A program made the translations under genes and the position numbers. A model generated the notes under the pieces. The model was not told the origin of the DNA. It did no database searches and saw only the letters and a list, made by a program, of their open reading frames with translations. This document shows positions 8,592 to 15,264 of a stretch of DNA of 32,398 nt, piece by piece (position 1 is the stretch's first letter; every line of letters starts with the position of its first letter). Source of the stretch: Holophagales bacterium UBA2201 (GTDB lineage Bacteria; Acidobacteriota; Thermoanaerobaculia; UBA2201); assembly GCA_002327305.1 (NCBI GenBank), contig DCUZ01000111.1, forward strand, positions 1 through 32,398, given 5' to 3'.

Positions 8592-9178
8592 CACGCCTCC
8601 TTCTTCAGGCCCTTCACCAGGTCGTGCAACTGACGGCGGTTCTTGATCTTGTCCCGGTGGTAGAAGTCCTTGATCTCCATCCGGCCCCGCTTGATGAGGG
8701 CCAGCCCCATGGGGGCCATCTTCAGGAGGTTCATCGGGTTGGTCTTGAGGGACATCTCCATCACCACGCCCATTTCCGAATTCCGCCCGTTGCGGGCGAT
8801 GATGTCGGCCATGGCCTTGGCCAGGGCGGGGGCGGGGGCCTTCTTGGGATAGATCCCCCCCTCGATGGCCATCCGCTTGAGACTGTACATCACGTCGGTG
8901 ATCTTGATCTGGGCCGGGCACATCACCGTGCAGGAGTAGCACGAGGAGCAGAGCCAGATGGTCTGGCTCCGCAGGGCCTCATCCTTGAACCCGGCCTTGA
9001 TCATGGCCATCAGTTTCCGGGGGGTATAATCCATGTAGAGGGAGACGGGGCAGGTGGAAGAGCAGGTGCCGCACTGGATGCATTCGGAGATCTTATGGCA
9101 CCCCGAAAGCTCCATGACCCGATTTCCAAAGTCCTTGTCGAGCTCCGATTCATACTTGACGGTGCGCGAGATTTCCAT
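8591..9178 (-). CDS. hdrC: HdrC-like ferredoxin subunit
   Basis: A 195-residue HdrC homologue and first gene of the operon. It has two [4Fe-4S] motifs, CIQCGTCSSTCPVS and CSSCYSCTVMCPAQI, separated by the usual helical segment with PRKLMAMIKAG. It passes electrons between HdrA and HdrB. AAGGAGGGAAC precedes the ATG at 9178. No membrane segment is visible, so it belongs to the soluble HdrABC type rather than HdrDE. Confidence 0.94.
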   Translation of the reverse strand: MEISRTVKYESELDKDFGNRVMELSGCHKISECIQCGTCSSTCPVSLYMDYTPRKLMAMIKAGFKDEALRSQTIWLCSSCYSCTVMCPAQIKITDVMYSLKRMAIEGGIYPKKAPAPALAKAMADIIARNGRNSEMGVVMEMSLKTNPMNLLKMAPMGLALIKRGRMEIKDFYHRDKIKNRRQLHDLVKGLKKEA

Positions 9179-9262
9179 GTTCCCTCCTTGCCGATACTTC
9201 CAGCAGATTCCAGTGGGGCACTAACAGATGTGAAAAGCATCACTTACATCGAAGGATTGTGG

Positions 9263-9291
9263 AGCTTACCACCAGTGTGCTCATCCGTCAA
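9263..9291 (-). promoter_or_regulatory. Candidate sigma-70 promoter for the hdr-nuo-fdh operon
   Basis: TTGACG (9291-9286) and TAAGCT (9268-9263) are separated by exactly 17 nt. The -35 matches five of six consensus bases; the -10 keeps the first T, the A and the last T. A start near 9257 would give a leader of about 80 nt. It may give basal expression beside the sigma-54-like element upstream. Confidence 0.4.
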
Positions 9292-9385
9292 CACTCAAAC
9301 GGCTCGCCGTCTCCCGACAGGCCCACCATGAGCAAATCAATACCCCTTCCCGTTCAAGGCAGAGTGGAACGGTCGTTTATTTGTA

Positions 9386-9402
9386 TGCAAGCGTCAAGCC
9401 AT
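9386..9402 (-). promoter_or_regulatory. Candidate sigma-54 promoter for the hdr-nuo-fdh operon
   Basis: The minus strand reads ATGGCTTGACGCTTGCA: TGGC at -24 and TTGCA at -12, with the required GG-N10-GC spacing. The ACG after TGGC in the consensus is replaced by TTG. A start is expected near 9374. The palindrome at 9451-9467 lies 51 bp upstream of its GG, the same geometry as at 30754-30835. Confidence 0.55.
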
Positions 9403-9416
9403 CGCTGAAGGTCATA

Positions 9417-9433
9417 TTGGCGCGCTTTTTGCT
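9417..9433 (+). promoter_or_regulatory. Second sigma-54-like element, facing moeA
   Basis: TTGGCGCGCTTTTTGCT matches the -24/-12 consensus with one mismatch in the -24 box (A to G) and correct GG-N10-GC spacing. By sequence alone it is a better match than the minus-strand element. It would start transcription near 9445 toward moeA, but the palindrome at 9451-9467 would then lie just downstream of the start, an unusual place for an activator site. Confidence 0.4.
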
Positions 9434-9450
9434 GGAATATGCGAATCTTG

Positions 9451-9467
9451 TGTTGCTTTTTGCAACA
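9451..9467. promoter_or_regulatory. Palindromic operator, likely NtrC-type enhancer site (UAS)
   Basis: TGTTGCTTTTTGCAACA is a perfect 6-bp inverted repeat with a 5-bp centre, the form typical of sites bound by Fis-type HTH dimers of NtrC-family regulators. A near copy (15 of 17 bases) lies at 30819-30835 beside an NtrC-family gene. Its centre is about 85 bp upstream of the predicted sigma-54 start of the hdr operon. Confidence 0.65.
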
Positions 9468-9571
9468 GATCATCACTTGTCCGGCACGGTCTGGCGGGCA
9501 GGGATCCGTTTTTCTCAGGCACCTCCTTCATGTCCCGGAGCATGGGATACCGTTTGGACGCATCATTCTTG

Positions 9572-9577
9572 TATAAT
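9572..9577 (+). promoter_or_regulatory. Perfect -10 hexamer upstream of moeA
   Basis: TATAAT matches the sigma-70 -10 consensus exactly. No good -35 box sits at 16-18 nt. It overlaps the ATG at 9576 that would otherwise be a candidate moeA start, so a transcript from here supports the TTG start at 9621. Confidence 0.4.
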
Positions 9578-9620
9578 GGAGTGTACGCACGATCAGGTCT
9601 ATCCAAAGGAGGCCCCATCC

Positions 9621-10820
9621 TTGCTGAGCACCATCCCCGTGAAACGGGCCCTGCACCTGATACTGGGTGCCGCCCGACCCCTGGAGGTGGCAACCGTTCC
9701 CTTGACCCAAGCCCTGGGAATGGTTCTGGCGGAAGCCGCCCGGGCCGGCGCCGACAATCCCCCCTGTGACAACTCCGCCATGGACGGCTACGGCGTGAAT
9801 GGATCCGGCCCATCTGTGCTCCCAGCGCGTATGAAGATCGTTGGCGTGGTTTTCGCGGGCGGGACTTTTCGGGGCTCACCGGGCCCCGGCGAAGCGGTGA
9901 AGATCATGACGGGCGCCCCCGTCCCGCTGGGCGTTGACCGCATCGTCCCTTTCGAGGAGGCCTCGGAACGGGACGGGCACGCCGTCATCACCCGCTTGCC
10001 CGCCAGGGGGATGCACATCCGCCGGAAGGGGGAGGATTTCCCCAAGGGGGAGGTCCTGATCCGCAAGGGAAGAACCATAAGGCCCGCCGAGATCGCCGTT
10101 CTGGCCGCCCTGGGGAAAAGCCGCGTCAAGGTCTTCAGGCGCCCCCGCGTGGCCGTCCTGGCCACCGGAGACGAATTGGTCCCCGCGGGGAAATCCCTGG
10201 GCCCCGGCCGGATCCATGACTCCAACTCCCCCACCCTGGCCGCCTCGGTGCTGGCCGTCGGAGCCGAACCCGTCATCCTGGGCATCGGCCGCGATTCAGT
10301 GGCGGACCTGAAGCGGAAGATGGCCCGCGGCCTGGCCGCCGATGCCCTGGTCGTGGCGGGCGGCGTCTCCGCGGGGGAAGCCGATTTCGTCCGGGACGCT
10401 TTCCTTTCCCTCGGCGGCCGGCTGGTCTTTTTCAAGGTACGCCAGCGCCCCGGCCATCCGCTGGCCTTCGGCCTGGTCGGGAAGAAACCGGTGTTCATCC
10501 TTCCGGGCAACCCGGTCTCCGCCATGCTGACTTTCCAAATCTATGTCCGGCCGGCCCTCCTGGCCATGGCCGGACGGCGTGACCTGGTTCCGGCGTCGGT
10601 GACGGCCGAACTGGGGGAGGAGGTCAGGGGAAAGGCCGGACGGACCGAGTTTCTCCGGGTCCGTCTGCGCGAGCAGGACGGCAGGCTGCTGGCCTTCCTT
10701 ACCGGCCCCCAGGGCTCCGGCATCCTCACCTCCATGACCCGGGCCGACGGCTACATCGAGATCCCCGAGGCGGCCGACCGCCTCCCGAAGGGTCTCCGCC
10801 TCCCGGTCCACCTCCTATGA
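9621..10820 (+). CDS. moeA: Molybdopterin molybdenumtransferase MoeA
   Basis: A 399-residue MoeA, which inserts molybdate (or tungstate) into adenylylated molybdopterin. Visible motifs are NPPCDNSAMDGYG near the N terminus, GEAVKIMTGAPVPLGVDRIVPFE, AVLATGDELV, GRIHDSNSPTL, VVAGGVSAGEADF and FILPGNPVSAML. TTG at 9621 is preferred because AAAGGAGG sits 8 nt before it; the in-frame ATG at 9576 lacks a ribosome-binding site and overlaps a TATAAT. The stop overlaps the moaA start by 4 nt. It opens a cofactor operon between two formate dehydrogenase operons whose products need the cofactor. Confidence 0.94.
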   Translation: MLSTIPVKRALHLILGAARPLEVATVPLTQALGMVLAEAARAGADNPPCDNSAMDGYGVNGSGPSVLPARMKIVGVVFAGGTFRGSPGPGEAVKIMTGAPVPLGVDRIVPFEEASERDGHAVITRLPARGMHIRRKGEDFPKGEVLIRKGRTIRPAEIAVLAALGKSRVKVFRRPRVAVLATGDELVPAGKSLGPGRIHDSNSPTLAASVLAVGAEPVILGIGRDSVADLKRKMARGLAADALVVAGGVSAGEADFVRDAFLSLGGRLVFFKVRQRPGHPLAFGLVGKKPVFILPGNPVSAMLTFQIYVRPALLAMAGRRDLVPASVTAELGEEVRGKAGRTEFLRVRLREQDGRLLAFLTGPQGSGILTSMTRADGYIEIPEAADRLPKGLRLPVHLL

Positions 10821-11635
10821 TGCAGGATGCCTTCGGCCGGAGGATCACCTACCTGCGGGTCTCCATCACCGACCGGTGCAACCTGCGGTGCCTCTACTGC
10901 GTCCCCGAGGAGAGGATCCGGTGGGTTCCCCGGGAAGAGCGCCTCCGGTTTGAAGAGGTGCGGGACTTCGTCTGCGAGGCGGCCGCCATGGGCATCACCA
11001 AGGTGCGGATTACCGGGGGCGAGCCCCTCATTCGGCGCGACATCGTGCGGTTCGTGGAAATGCTTTCGGCCGTCCCCGGCATCGCCGAACGGGTCATGAC
11101 CACGAACGGCATTTTCCTCGCCCCTCTCGCCAAAGCGCTGAAAGGGGCGGGGCTCGGCCGGGTCAACATCAGCATGGACTCCCTCGACCCGGCCCGCTAC
11201 GCCCGCATCACGGGGGGCGGCGACCTGAACGCGGTGCTGGCGGGGATCGCCGCGGCGCAGGAGGCGGACCTGAACCCGGTCAAGATCAATTTCGTCATTT
11301 TGCCCGGCGTCAACGAGGACGAGATCGGGCCGATGGCCGGATTCTGCCGCGAACGGGGCCTGATCATACAACTCATCGAGGCGATGGACCTGCGCGGGGC
11401 GCGGAACCCGGCCCTGCGGTTCCACATGGCCACCCGACCCGGGCCGTGCGAGGAGTGCAACAAACTCCGCCTCACCTGCGACGGTCGGCTGATGCCGTGC
11501 CTCTTCTCGGACCTCTGTGTCAACATCCGGGACTACCGGGGAAGGTACCGGGAGGCCCTCGCCGCGAGCGTGGCCCTCAAGCCCGAGCGCGGCGGCGAAT
11601 TCTGCCACGTGGGCATGAACCGGATCGGAGGTTGA
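10817..11635 (+). CDS. moaA: GTP 3',8-cyclase MoaA (short form)
   Basis: A radical SAM enzyme for the first step of molybdopterin synthesis. The SAM-cluster motif CNLRCLYC follows VSITDR, with RITGGEPLIRRD, MTTNGI and VNISMDSLD. The C-terminal cluster motif CEECNKLRLTCDG..MPC and the terminal GG needed in MoaA are present. At 272 residues it is some 50 shorter than E. coli MoaA (329); the gap falls between LIEAMDLRG and the C-terminal cluster, where usual MoaA proteins have about 40 more residues. ATGA overlap with moeA suggests coupled translation. Confidence 0.9.
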   Translation: MMQDAFGRRITYLRVSITDRCNLRCLYCVPEERIRWVPREERLRFEEVRDFVCEAAAMGITKVRITGGEPLIRRDIVRFVEMLSAVPGIAERVMTTNGIFLAPLAKALKGAGLGRVNISMDSLDPARYARITGGGDLNAVLAGIAAAQEADLNPVKINFVILPGVNEDEIGPMAGFCRERGLIIQLIEAMDLRGARNPALRFHMATRPGPCEECNKLRLTCDGRLMPCLFSDLCVNIRDYRGRYREALAASVALKPERGGEFCHVGMNRIGG

Positions 11636-11636
11636 G

Positions 11637-12110
11637 ATGGCCCGTCTGACGCACCTCGATTCCAAGGGGAAGGCACGGATGGTGGATGTCGGCGGCAAGA
11701 AGGCCACCCGCCGGACCGCGGAGGCCCGCGGACGGGTGCGGGTGGGGCGCCGGGTCCTGGAAATGCTCCAAAAGGAGGGCCTTCCCAAGGGCGATCTGTT
11801 CGCGACCGCGCAGATCGCCGGGATCCAGGCGGCCAAGCGGACGCACGAGCTCATCCCGCTGTGCCACCCCTTGCGGATCACACACGTGGAGGTGAAGGTG
11901 CGGGTCCGGGGCGCGGACGCCGTCGAGATCACCGCCGAGGTCCGGGCGGAAGATAAAACGGGCGTGGAGATGGAGGCGCTGACCGCGGCCGCCGTGGCGT
12001 GCCTGACGGTATACGACATGTGCAAGGCCGTGGACAAGGGCATCACCATCGAGGAGATCTGCCTGATCAAAAAAACCGGGGGGAAGAGTGGAACGTATGA
12101 ACGACCATAA
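11637..12110 (+). CDS. moaC: Cyclic pyranopterin monophosphate synthase MoaC
   Basis: A 157-residue MoaC, which works directly after MoaA. Family motifs are seen: THLDSKGKARMVDVGGKKATRRTA, QIAGIQAAKRTHELIPLCHPL, DKTGVEMEALTAA and YDMCKAVDKG. It starts 1 nt after the moaA stop. The usual length is about 160. Downstream is the 7-bp repeat hairpin, which separates it from the MOSC gene. Confidence 0.96.
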   Translation: MARLTHLDSKGKARMVDVGGKKATRRTAEARGRVRVGRRVLEMLQKEGLPKGDLFATAQIAGIQAAKRTHELIPLCHPLRITHVEVKVRVRGADAVEITAEVRAEDKTGVEMEALTAAAVACLTVYDMCKAVDKGITIEEICLIKKTGGKSGTYERP

Positions 12111-12127
12111 TCCCCCGCGCCACAGCG

Positions 12128-12199
12128 GTTGCGAGTTGCGAGTTGCGAGTTGCGAGTTCACTTCCCCCAACTCGAAACTCGAAACTCGAAACTTGAAAC
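12128..12199. repeat. 7-bp tandem repeats forming an imperfect hairpin
   Basis: Four copies of GTTGCGA (12128-12155, plus GTT) are followed by a C-rich spacer and then by three AACTCGA copies and one AACTTGA (12169-12196). The two arrays are nearly complementary (GCGAGTT against AACTCGA, one mismatch per unit), so the transcript could fold into a stem of about 30 bp. Related GCGAGTT/TCGAGTT strings recur between genes in some anaerobe genomes, as I recall. Confidence 0.85.
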
Positions 12200-12212
12200 C
12201 GGGGGGTGGTAG

Positions 12213-12653
12213 GTGACGGTCGGGCGCGTGGTGGCGGTGTGCGTCAGTCCCACCAAGCACGATAAAAAAGAGAGCGTGGGAAGGGGCTTGTTGAAGACCG
12301 ATTGGGGCTTCGAGGGGGACGCCCACGCCGGGACGCCCCGAAGGCAGGTGAGCTTGCTCGCCGCGGAGTCGGTGAAGAAGATGGAGGGGAGGGGGATGGA
12401 CCTCGAACCCGGCATCTTCGCCGAGAACCTCACCACGGAGGGGATCGACCTCATGGCCCTGTCGATCGGCGACCGTCTCCGGATCGGGCCCCAGGCCCTC
12501 TGCGAGGTCACCCAGATCGGCAAGGAGTGCCTCCACCCCTGCGCCGTCTCCGCTCGGGTGGGGTTCTGCGTCATGCCCACCGAGGGCATCTTCGTCCGCG
12601 TCCTGGAGGGGGGCGAAGTGAAGGAAGGCGACGCCATCGAGGTGATCCCATGA
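12213..12653 (+). CDS. MOSC-domain protein
   Basis: A 146-residue stand-alone MOSC domain, a fold from the C terminus of molybdenum cofactor sulfurases that is often encoded with mog/moa genes. Seen are VVAVCVSPTK, GFEGDAHAG, RQVSLLA, PGIFAENLTTEGIDL, IGDRLRIG and KECLHPC with conserved cysteines. The start is GTG at 12213 after GGGGGGTGG. The stop overlaps the next gene as ATGA. It may carry or hand on sulfur or the cofactor; the precise role is unknown. Confidence 0.88.
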   Translation: MTVGRVVAVCVSPTKHDKKESVGRGLLKTDWGFEGDAHAGTPRRQVSLLAAESVKKMEGRGMDLEPGIFAENLTTEGIDLMALSIGDRLRIGPQALCEVTQIGKECLHPCAVSARVGFCVMPTEGIFVRVLEGGEVKEGDAIEVIP

Positions 12654-13153
12654 AGATCGGCCTTCTCACCGTCAGCGACCGCTCCTCCCGCGGGGAGCGG
12701 CGGGACGAGGGCGGCCCCGCCCTCGAGCGGAGGGTGCTGGAGGCGTTCCCGGGAGCGGAGGTGGTCCGCGCCGTCGTCCCGGATGATCGGGGGGCCATCG
12801 GGCGGGCGCTGACGGAGTGGGCCGACCGGGAGGGGTGCCATCTCGTCCTCACCACGGGCGGGACCGGCCTGTCCGCGCGCGATGTGACGCCGGAAGCCAC
12901 CCGGGCGGTCTTGGAGCGGGAACTGCCCGGTTTCGGCGAGACCATGCGCCACACGACCCTGGCCAAAACCCCGCTTTCCATCCTCTCCCGGGCCACGGCC
13001 GGCGCGCGGGGCCGGACGCTGATCGTCAACCTTCCAGGAAGCCCCAAGGGGGCGGTGGAGTGTCTGGAGGCGGTCCTCCCCGCCGTCGGGCATGCCGTCG
13101 AGATCCTGCTTGGAACCATCGCCGACTGCGCCGTCCATCACGCCGGCCGCTGA
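12650..13153 (+). CDS. mog: Molybdopterin adenylyltransferase MogA/MoaB
   Basis: A 167-residue MogA/MoaB-type protein that adenylylates molybdopterin before MoeA acts. IGLLTVSDRSSRG, LVLTTGGTGLSARDVTPEAT and LIVNLPGSPKGAVECLEAVLP are the family signatures. It starts within the MOSC stop (4-nt overlap). The downstream mobA frame opens inside its last 60 nt, so the genes are tightly packed. Confidence 0.94.
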   Translation: MKIGLLTVSDRSSRGERRDEGGPALERRVLEAFPGAEVVRAVVPDDRGAIGRALTEWADREGCHLVLTTGGTGLSARDVTPEATRAVLERELPGFGETMRHTTLAKTPLSILSRATAGARGRTLIVNLPGSPKGAVECLEAVLPAVGHAVEILLGTIADCAVHHAGR

Positions 13154-13751
13154 GGCCTTCCTCCTCGCCGGGGGGACCGGACGGCGTTTGGGGGGGGAGG
13201 ACAAGCGGTTCCTCCCCTTCCGGGGACAGCCGCTCTACGCCCGCCAACTGGAGAAATTGAGTTCCGTCTTCGCCCGGACGACCCTGCTGTGCAAGGAGGG
13301 CGAGCACGGCCGGTTCGGCCTCTGGAACGGCGCAGTTGTGGAAGAGGGGACGCCGGGGTCGGCCCTTCTCAACGGCCTCATCTCCGGCTTGGAGCACTGC
13401 GCCTCCCCCGCCGGGTTCTTTCTCGGGGTGGACCTGCCCCTCCTGCCGGTCCGGGCGCTGGAATTCTTCCGGGACCTCCCGGCCGAAGAGAAAATCGTCG
13501 TTGCCCGGACGGAGGGGCGCATCCATTTTGCCTGCGCCCTCTATCCCCGGTCGGTCCTCCCCGTCCTTCTGCGGCATCGGGACCGGAGCGAATACCGGAT
13601 GACCGCCCTCCTGGCGGCCCTGCCGCATCGCGTGTTGAGCGAGGATGAACTGCCGTTCCTGCGGGAGGAACCCCGGGCCCTGTTCAATCTGAACGGCCCC
13701 GGGGACCTCGAGACCCTGAGCCGTCTGGAGCGCCGCGGGAGCGGGGGCTGA
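13092..13751 (+). CDS. mobA: Molybdenum cofactor guanylyltransferase MobA-like
   Basis: A nucleotidyltransferase that adds GMP to molybdopterin, required for bis-MGD enzymes such as formate dehydrogenase. AFLLAGGTGRRLGGEDKRFLPF is the nucleotide-binding loop, followed by LCKEGE, PGSALLNGLISGLEH and LGVDLPLLP (metal-binding Asp). The open frame starts at ATG 13092, 62 nt inside mog; a TTG at 13110 is an alternative, since MobA usually begins only a few residues before LAGG. The 219-residue length is slightly above the E. coli protein. It runs convergent with mobB, 9 nt away. Confidence 0.88.
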   Translation: MPSRSCLEPSPTAPSITPAAEAFLLAGGTGRRLGGEDKRFLPFRGQPLYARQLEKLSSVFARTTLLCKEGEHGRFGLWNGAVVEEGTPGSALLNGLISGLEHCASPAGFFLGVDLPLLPVRALEFFRDLPAEEKIVVARTEGRIHFACALYPRSVLPVLLRHRDRSEYRMTALLAALPHRVLSEDELPFLREEPRALFNLNGPGDLETLSRLERRGSGG

Positions 13752-13764
13752 GGCGCCCCCTCAG
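13748..13764. terminator. Small hairpin between convergent mobA and mobB
   Basis: CTGAGG-CGCCC-CCTCAG is a 6-bp stem between two converging genes. It lacks a T-run on either strand, so function as a bidirectional terminator is only suggested by position. Confidence 0.35.
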
Positions 13765-14450
13765 GGCTCGAATTCGATCCGCACTTTCCCCCGGGTCACC
13801 CCCTTGAGGCTCTTCAGAAATCCCCAGCAGGTGCTTTTCAGAATTTCCGCCACGAACGGGCTCAGGGCGACGGTACGGCCGTCTATCGCGAGGCGCGTCG
13901 TTTCGTCCAGGACGGTGCAGTCGGCCGCCTTCCGCTTGCCGGCCACGATGGCCGCGGCCAGCCCGGCGCAGGTGGGGAAACCGCATTTGTGGCAATTGAC
14001 GCCGGGGAGGACGAAGCCCTTCTTGAGCACCGCCTCGGCCGCACGGCCGACCTTCGCCGCGCTCGCGGACTCCCCGGGGCCGAACGAGGCGATCTCCAGT
14101 CCCGAGGCCATGGCCCTCCTCTCCGCCGCCGTCCGGTAGCAGAGGATGCGGGGCATCAGCCCCAGCGTCTTGAACCCCTCGACGATGACCACCTCCGATT
14201 CCAGCCGGGACAGGACCTGCAGGAGTTGCAGCGGATGCTTCGAGACCGACAGGGTGAGATCCTCGGAAAGGACGACCACCTCGCCGGCGTGGGCCAGCGC
14301 CTTCTCCTCCTTGGGGCCCAGGACGAGGGGGTGGCAGGCGTGCTTGACGACGGCCGCCGTCGCCCCCTTGGCCTTCAGCCGGGCGGCCAGTGCCGCGACC
14401 AGGGTGCTTTTGCCGCTGTGGTGGGAACCGACGATTTGGATGCCTTTCAT
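13761..14450 (-). CDS. mobB: MobB-type GTPase fused to a C-terminal [4Fe-4S] domain
   Basis: A 229-residue protein. The N-terminal 160 residues are MobB-like: IVGSHHSGKSTLVAAL (Walker A), VVKHACH, and SEVVIVEGFKTLGLMPRILCYR. The C-terminal part adds NCHKCGFPTCAGLAAAIVAGKRKAADC, a four-Cys CxxCG..TC..C Fe-S domain as in corrinoid/CODH-linked and hydrogenase-like proteins. E. coli MobB is about 170 residues and has no such domain. The ATG at 14450 is chosen because the Walker region follows at once; a GTG at 14489 lies in a hairpin. It is the last gene behind the FDH-N-like operon and probably helps insert the cofactor. Confidence 0.87.
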   Translation of the reverse strand: MKGIQIVGSHHSGKSTLVAALAARLKAKGATAAVVKHACHPLVLGPKEEKALAHAGEVVVLSEDLTLSVSKHPLQLLQVLSRLESEVVIVEGFKTLGLMPRILCYRTAAERRAMASGLEIASFGPGESASAAKVGRAAEAVLKKGFVLPGVNCHKCGFPTCAGLAAAIVAGKRKAADCTVLDETTRLAIDGRTVALSPFVAEILKSTCWGFLKSLKGVTRGKVRIEFEP

Positions 14451-14488
14451 GCGGACCGGCCTTTCGTTTGGAATGGGGAGGAACTTCA

Positions 14489-14513
14489 CCCCACCGCCCG
14501 GGGGGCGGTGGGG
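14489..14513 (-). terminator. Strong GC hairpin between tatA and mobB
   Basis: CCCCACCGCCC, three G, then GGGCGGTGGGG form a perfect 11-bp stem. No T-run follows, so it may attenuate or protect the upstream transcript rather than end it fully. Confidence 0.45.
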
Positions 14514-14547
14514 CGGGATGAACGCCGGGAACCGGCTCGGCCGGAGG

Positions 14548-14724
14548 CTATCGGTCGGGTTTCTCCGCCGGCTTGTCGCCCTCCCTCAACTCCTTGAGAC
14601 CCGATTTGAAGTTCTTCATCGCCTCGCCCAATCCCCGACCGAGGGCGGGCAATTTAGTGGCGCCGAAGAGGAGGACGAGAATCCCTCCGATGACCAACAA
14701 TTCCTGGATGCCGAGGTTCGGCAT
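14548..14724 (-). CDS. tatA: TatA-family twin-arginine translocase subunit
   Basis: A 58-residue gene. ATG at 14724 follows AAGGAGG. The protein has a short N terminus, a hydrophobic helix (ELLVIGGILVLLFG, about residues 8-21), the FG hinge and KLPALGRGLGEAMKNFKSGLKEL amphipathic helix, then a charged tail ending KPAEKPDR. This is the standard TatA plan, slightly short for the family. It lies 12 nt below the cytochrome gene in the same operon as a Tat-signal formate dehydrogenase, so it may provide a dedicated export pore for that enzyme. Confidence 0.93.
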   Translation of the reverse strand: MPNLGIQELLVIGGILVLLFGATKLPALGRGLGEAMKNFKSGLKELREGDKPAEKPDR

Positions 14725-14736
14725 AGGTGATCCTCC

Positions 14737-15255
14737 TTAGAATCCGTAGATCTGCTGGACGGACCGTTCAATGGCGGTCACCTCCACATCCTGCAGCCCG
14801 CTCCCCTCCTTCTGACGCATCCTGGCGATGATCTCGCCCCTCTCCCGTCCCGACTTGAGCGTCAGGGTCTGCAGAACCCCCTTCCCGTGGCAGGCCAGGC
14901 ATTTATCCAGCACCAGAGAGGCGTGCAGCGCCTCAACCTCCCCCGCCGACAGGTGGGCGTCGGGCAGGGCCTGCATCCGGGCCAGGGCCGACTCCATCTC
15001 CGTCCCATGCAGGCCGGCGAATTTCACCTCCGAATGGCACCGGGTGCACCGGTCTTCGAGGTCGGACTGCGCCTGGCCCGCTTTCAGCACCGCCAAGTCC
15101 TGCTTGGTGGCCAGGTCGCCCCTGAGCCCGGCGATGTCGGAGCGGAGGGTGAGCCCCATGTTGCAGAGGAAGACCAGCAGGATGGTGTTGCAGAAGATGA
15201 AGAACATGATGAACAACCGGTTTTTGAGGGTCATATCCGCTTCCTTGTTCGGCAT
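14737..15255 (-). CDS. Membrane-anchored diheme cytochrome c
   Basis: A 172-residue protein with one N-terminal membrane segment (RLFIMFFIFCNTILLVFLCNMGL, uncleaved anchor likely) and two heme c sites, CTRCH and CLACH. ATG at 15255 follows AGGAGG. It lies 9 nt after the NrfD gene. In this operon it probably takes electrons from the formate dehydrogenase or membrane subunit on the outer face of the membrane and passes them to the quinone pool or other cytochromes. No closer family is recognised. Confidence 0.88.
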   Translation of the reverse strand: MPNKEADMTLKNRLFIMFFIFCNTILLVFLCNMGLTLRSDIAGLRGDLATKQDLAVLKAGQAQSDLEDRCTRCHSEVKFAGLHGTEMESALARMQALPDAHLSAGEVEALHASLVLDKCLACHGKGVLQTLTLKSGRERGEIIARMRQKEGSGLQDVEVTAIERSVQQIYGF

Positions 15256-15264
15256 GGCGGCCTC

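Noticed and set aside
9554..9577. Complete sigma-70 promoter TTGGAC plus TATAAT before moeA
   Set aside because: The boxes are only 12 nt apart, too close; only the -10 hexamer is reported.
12128..12199. CRISPR array
   Set aside because: Repeat units are 7 bp, directly abutting and without spacers; no cas genes are present.
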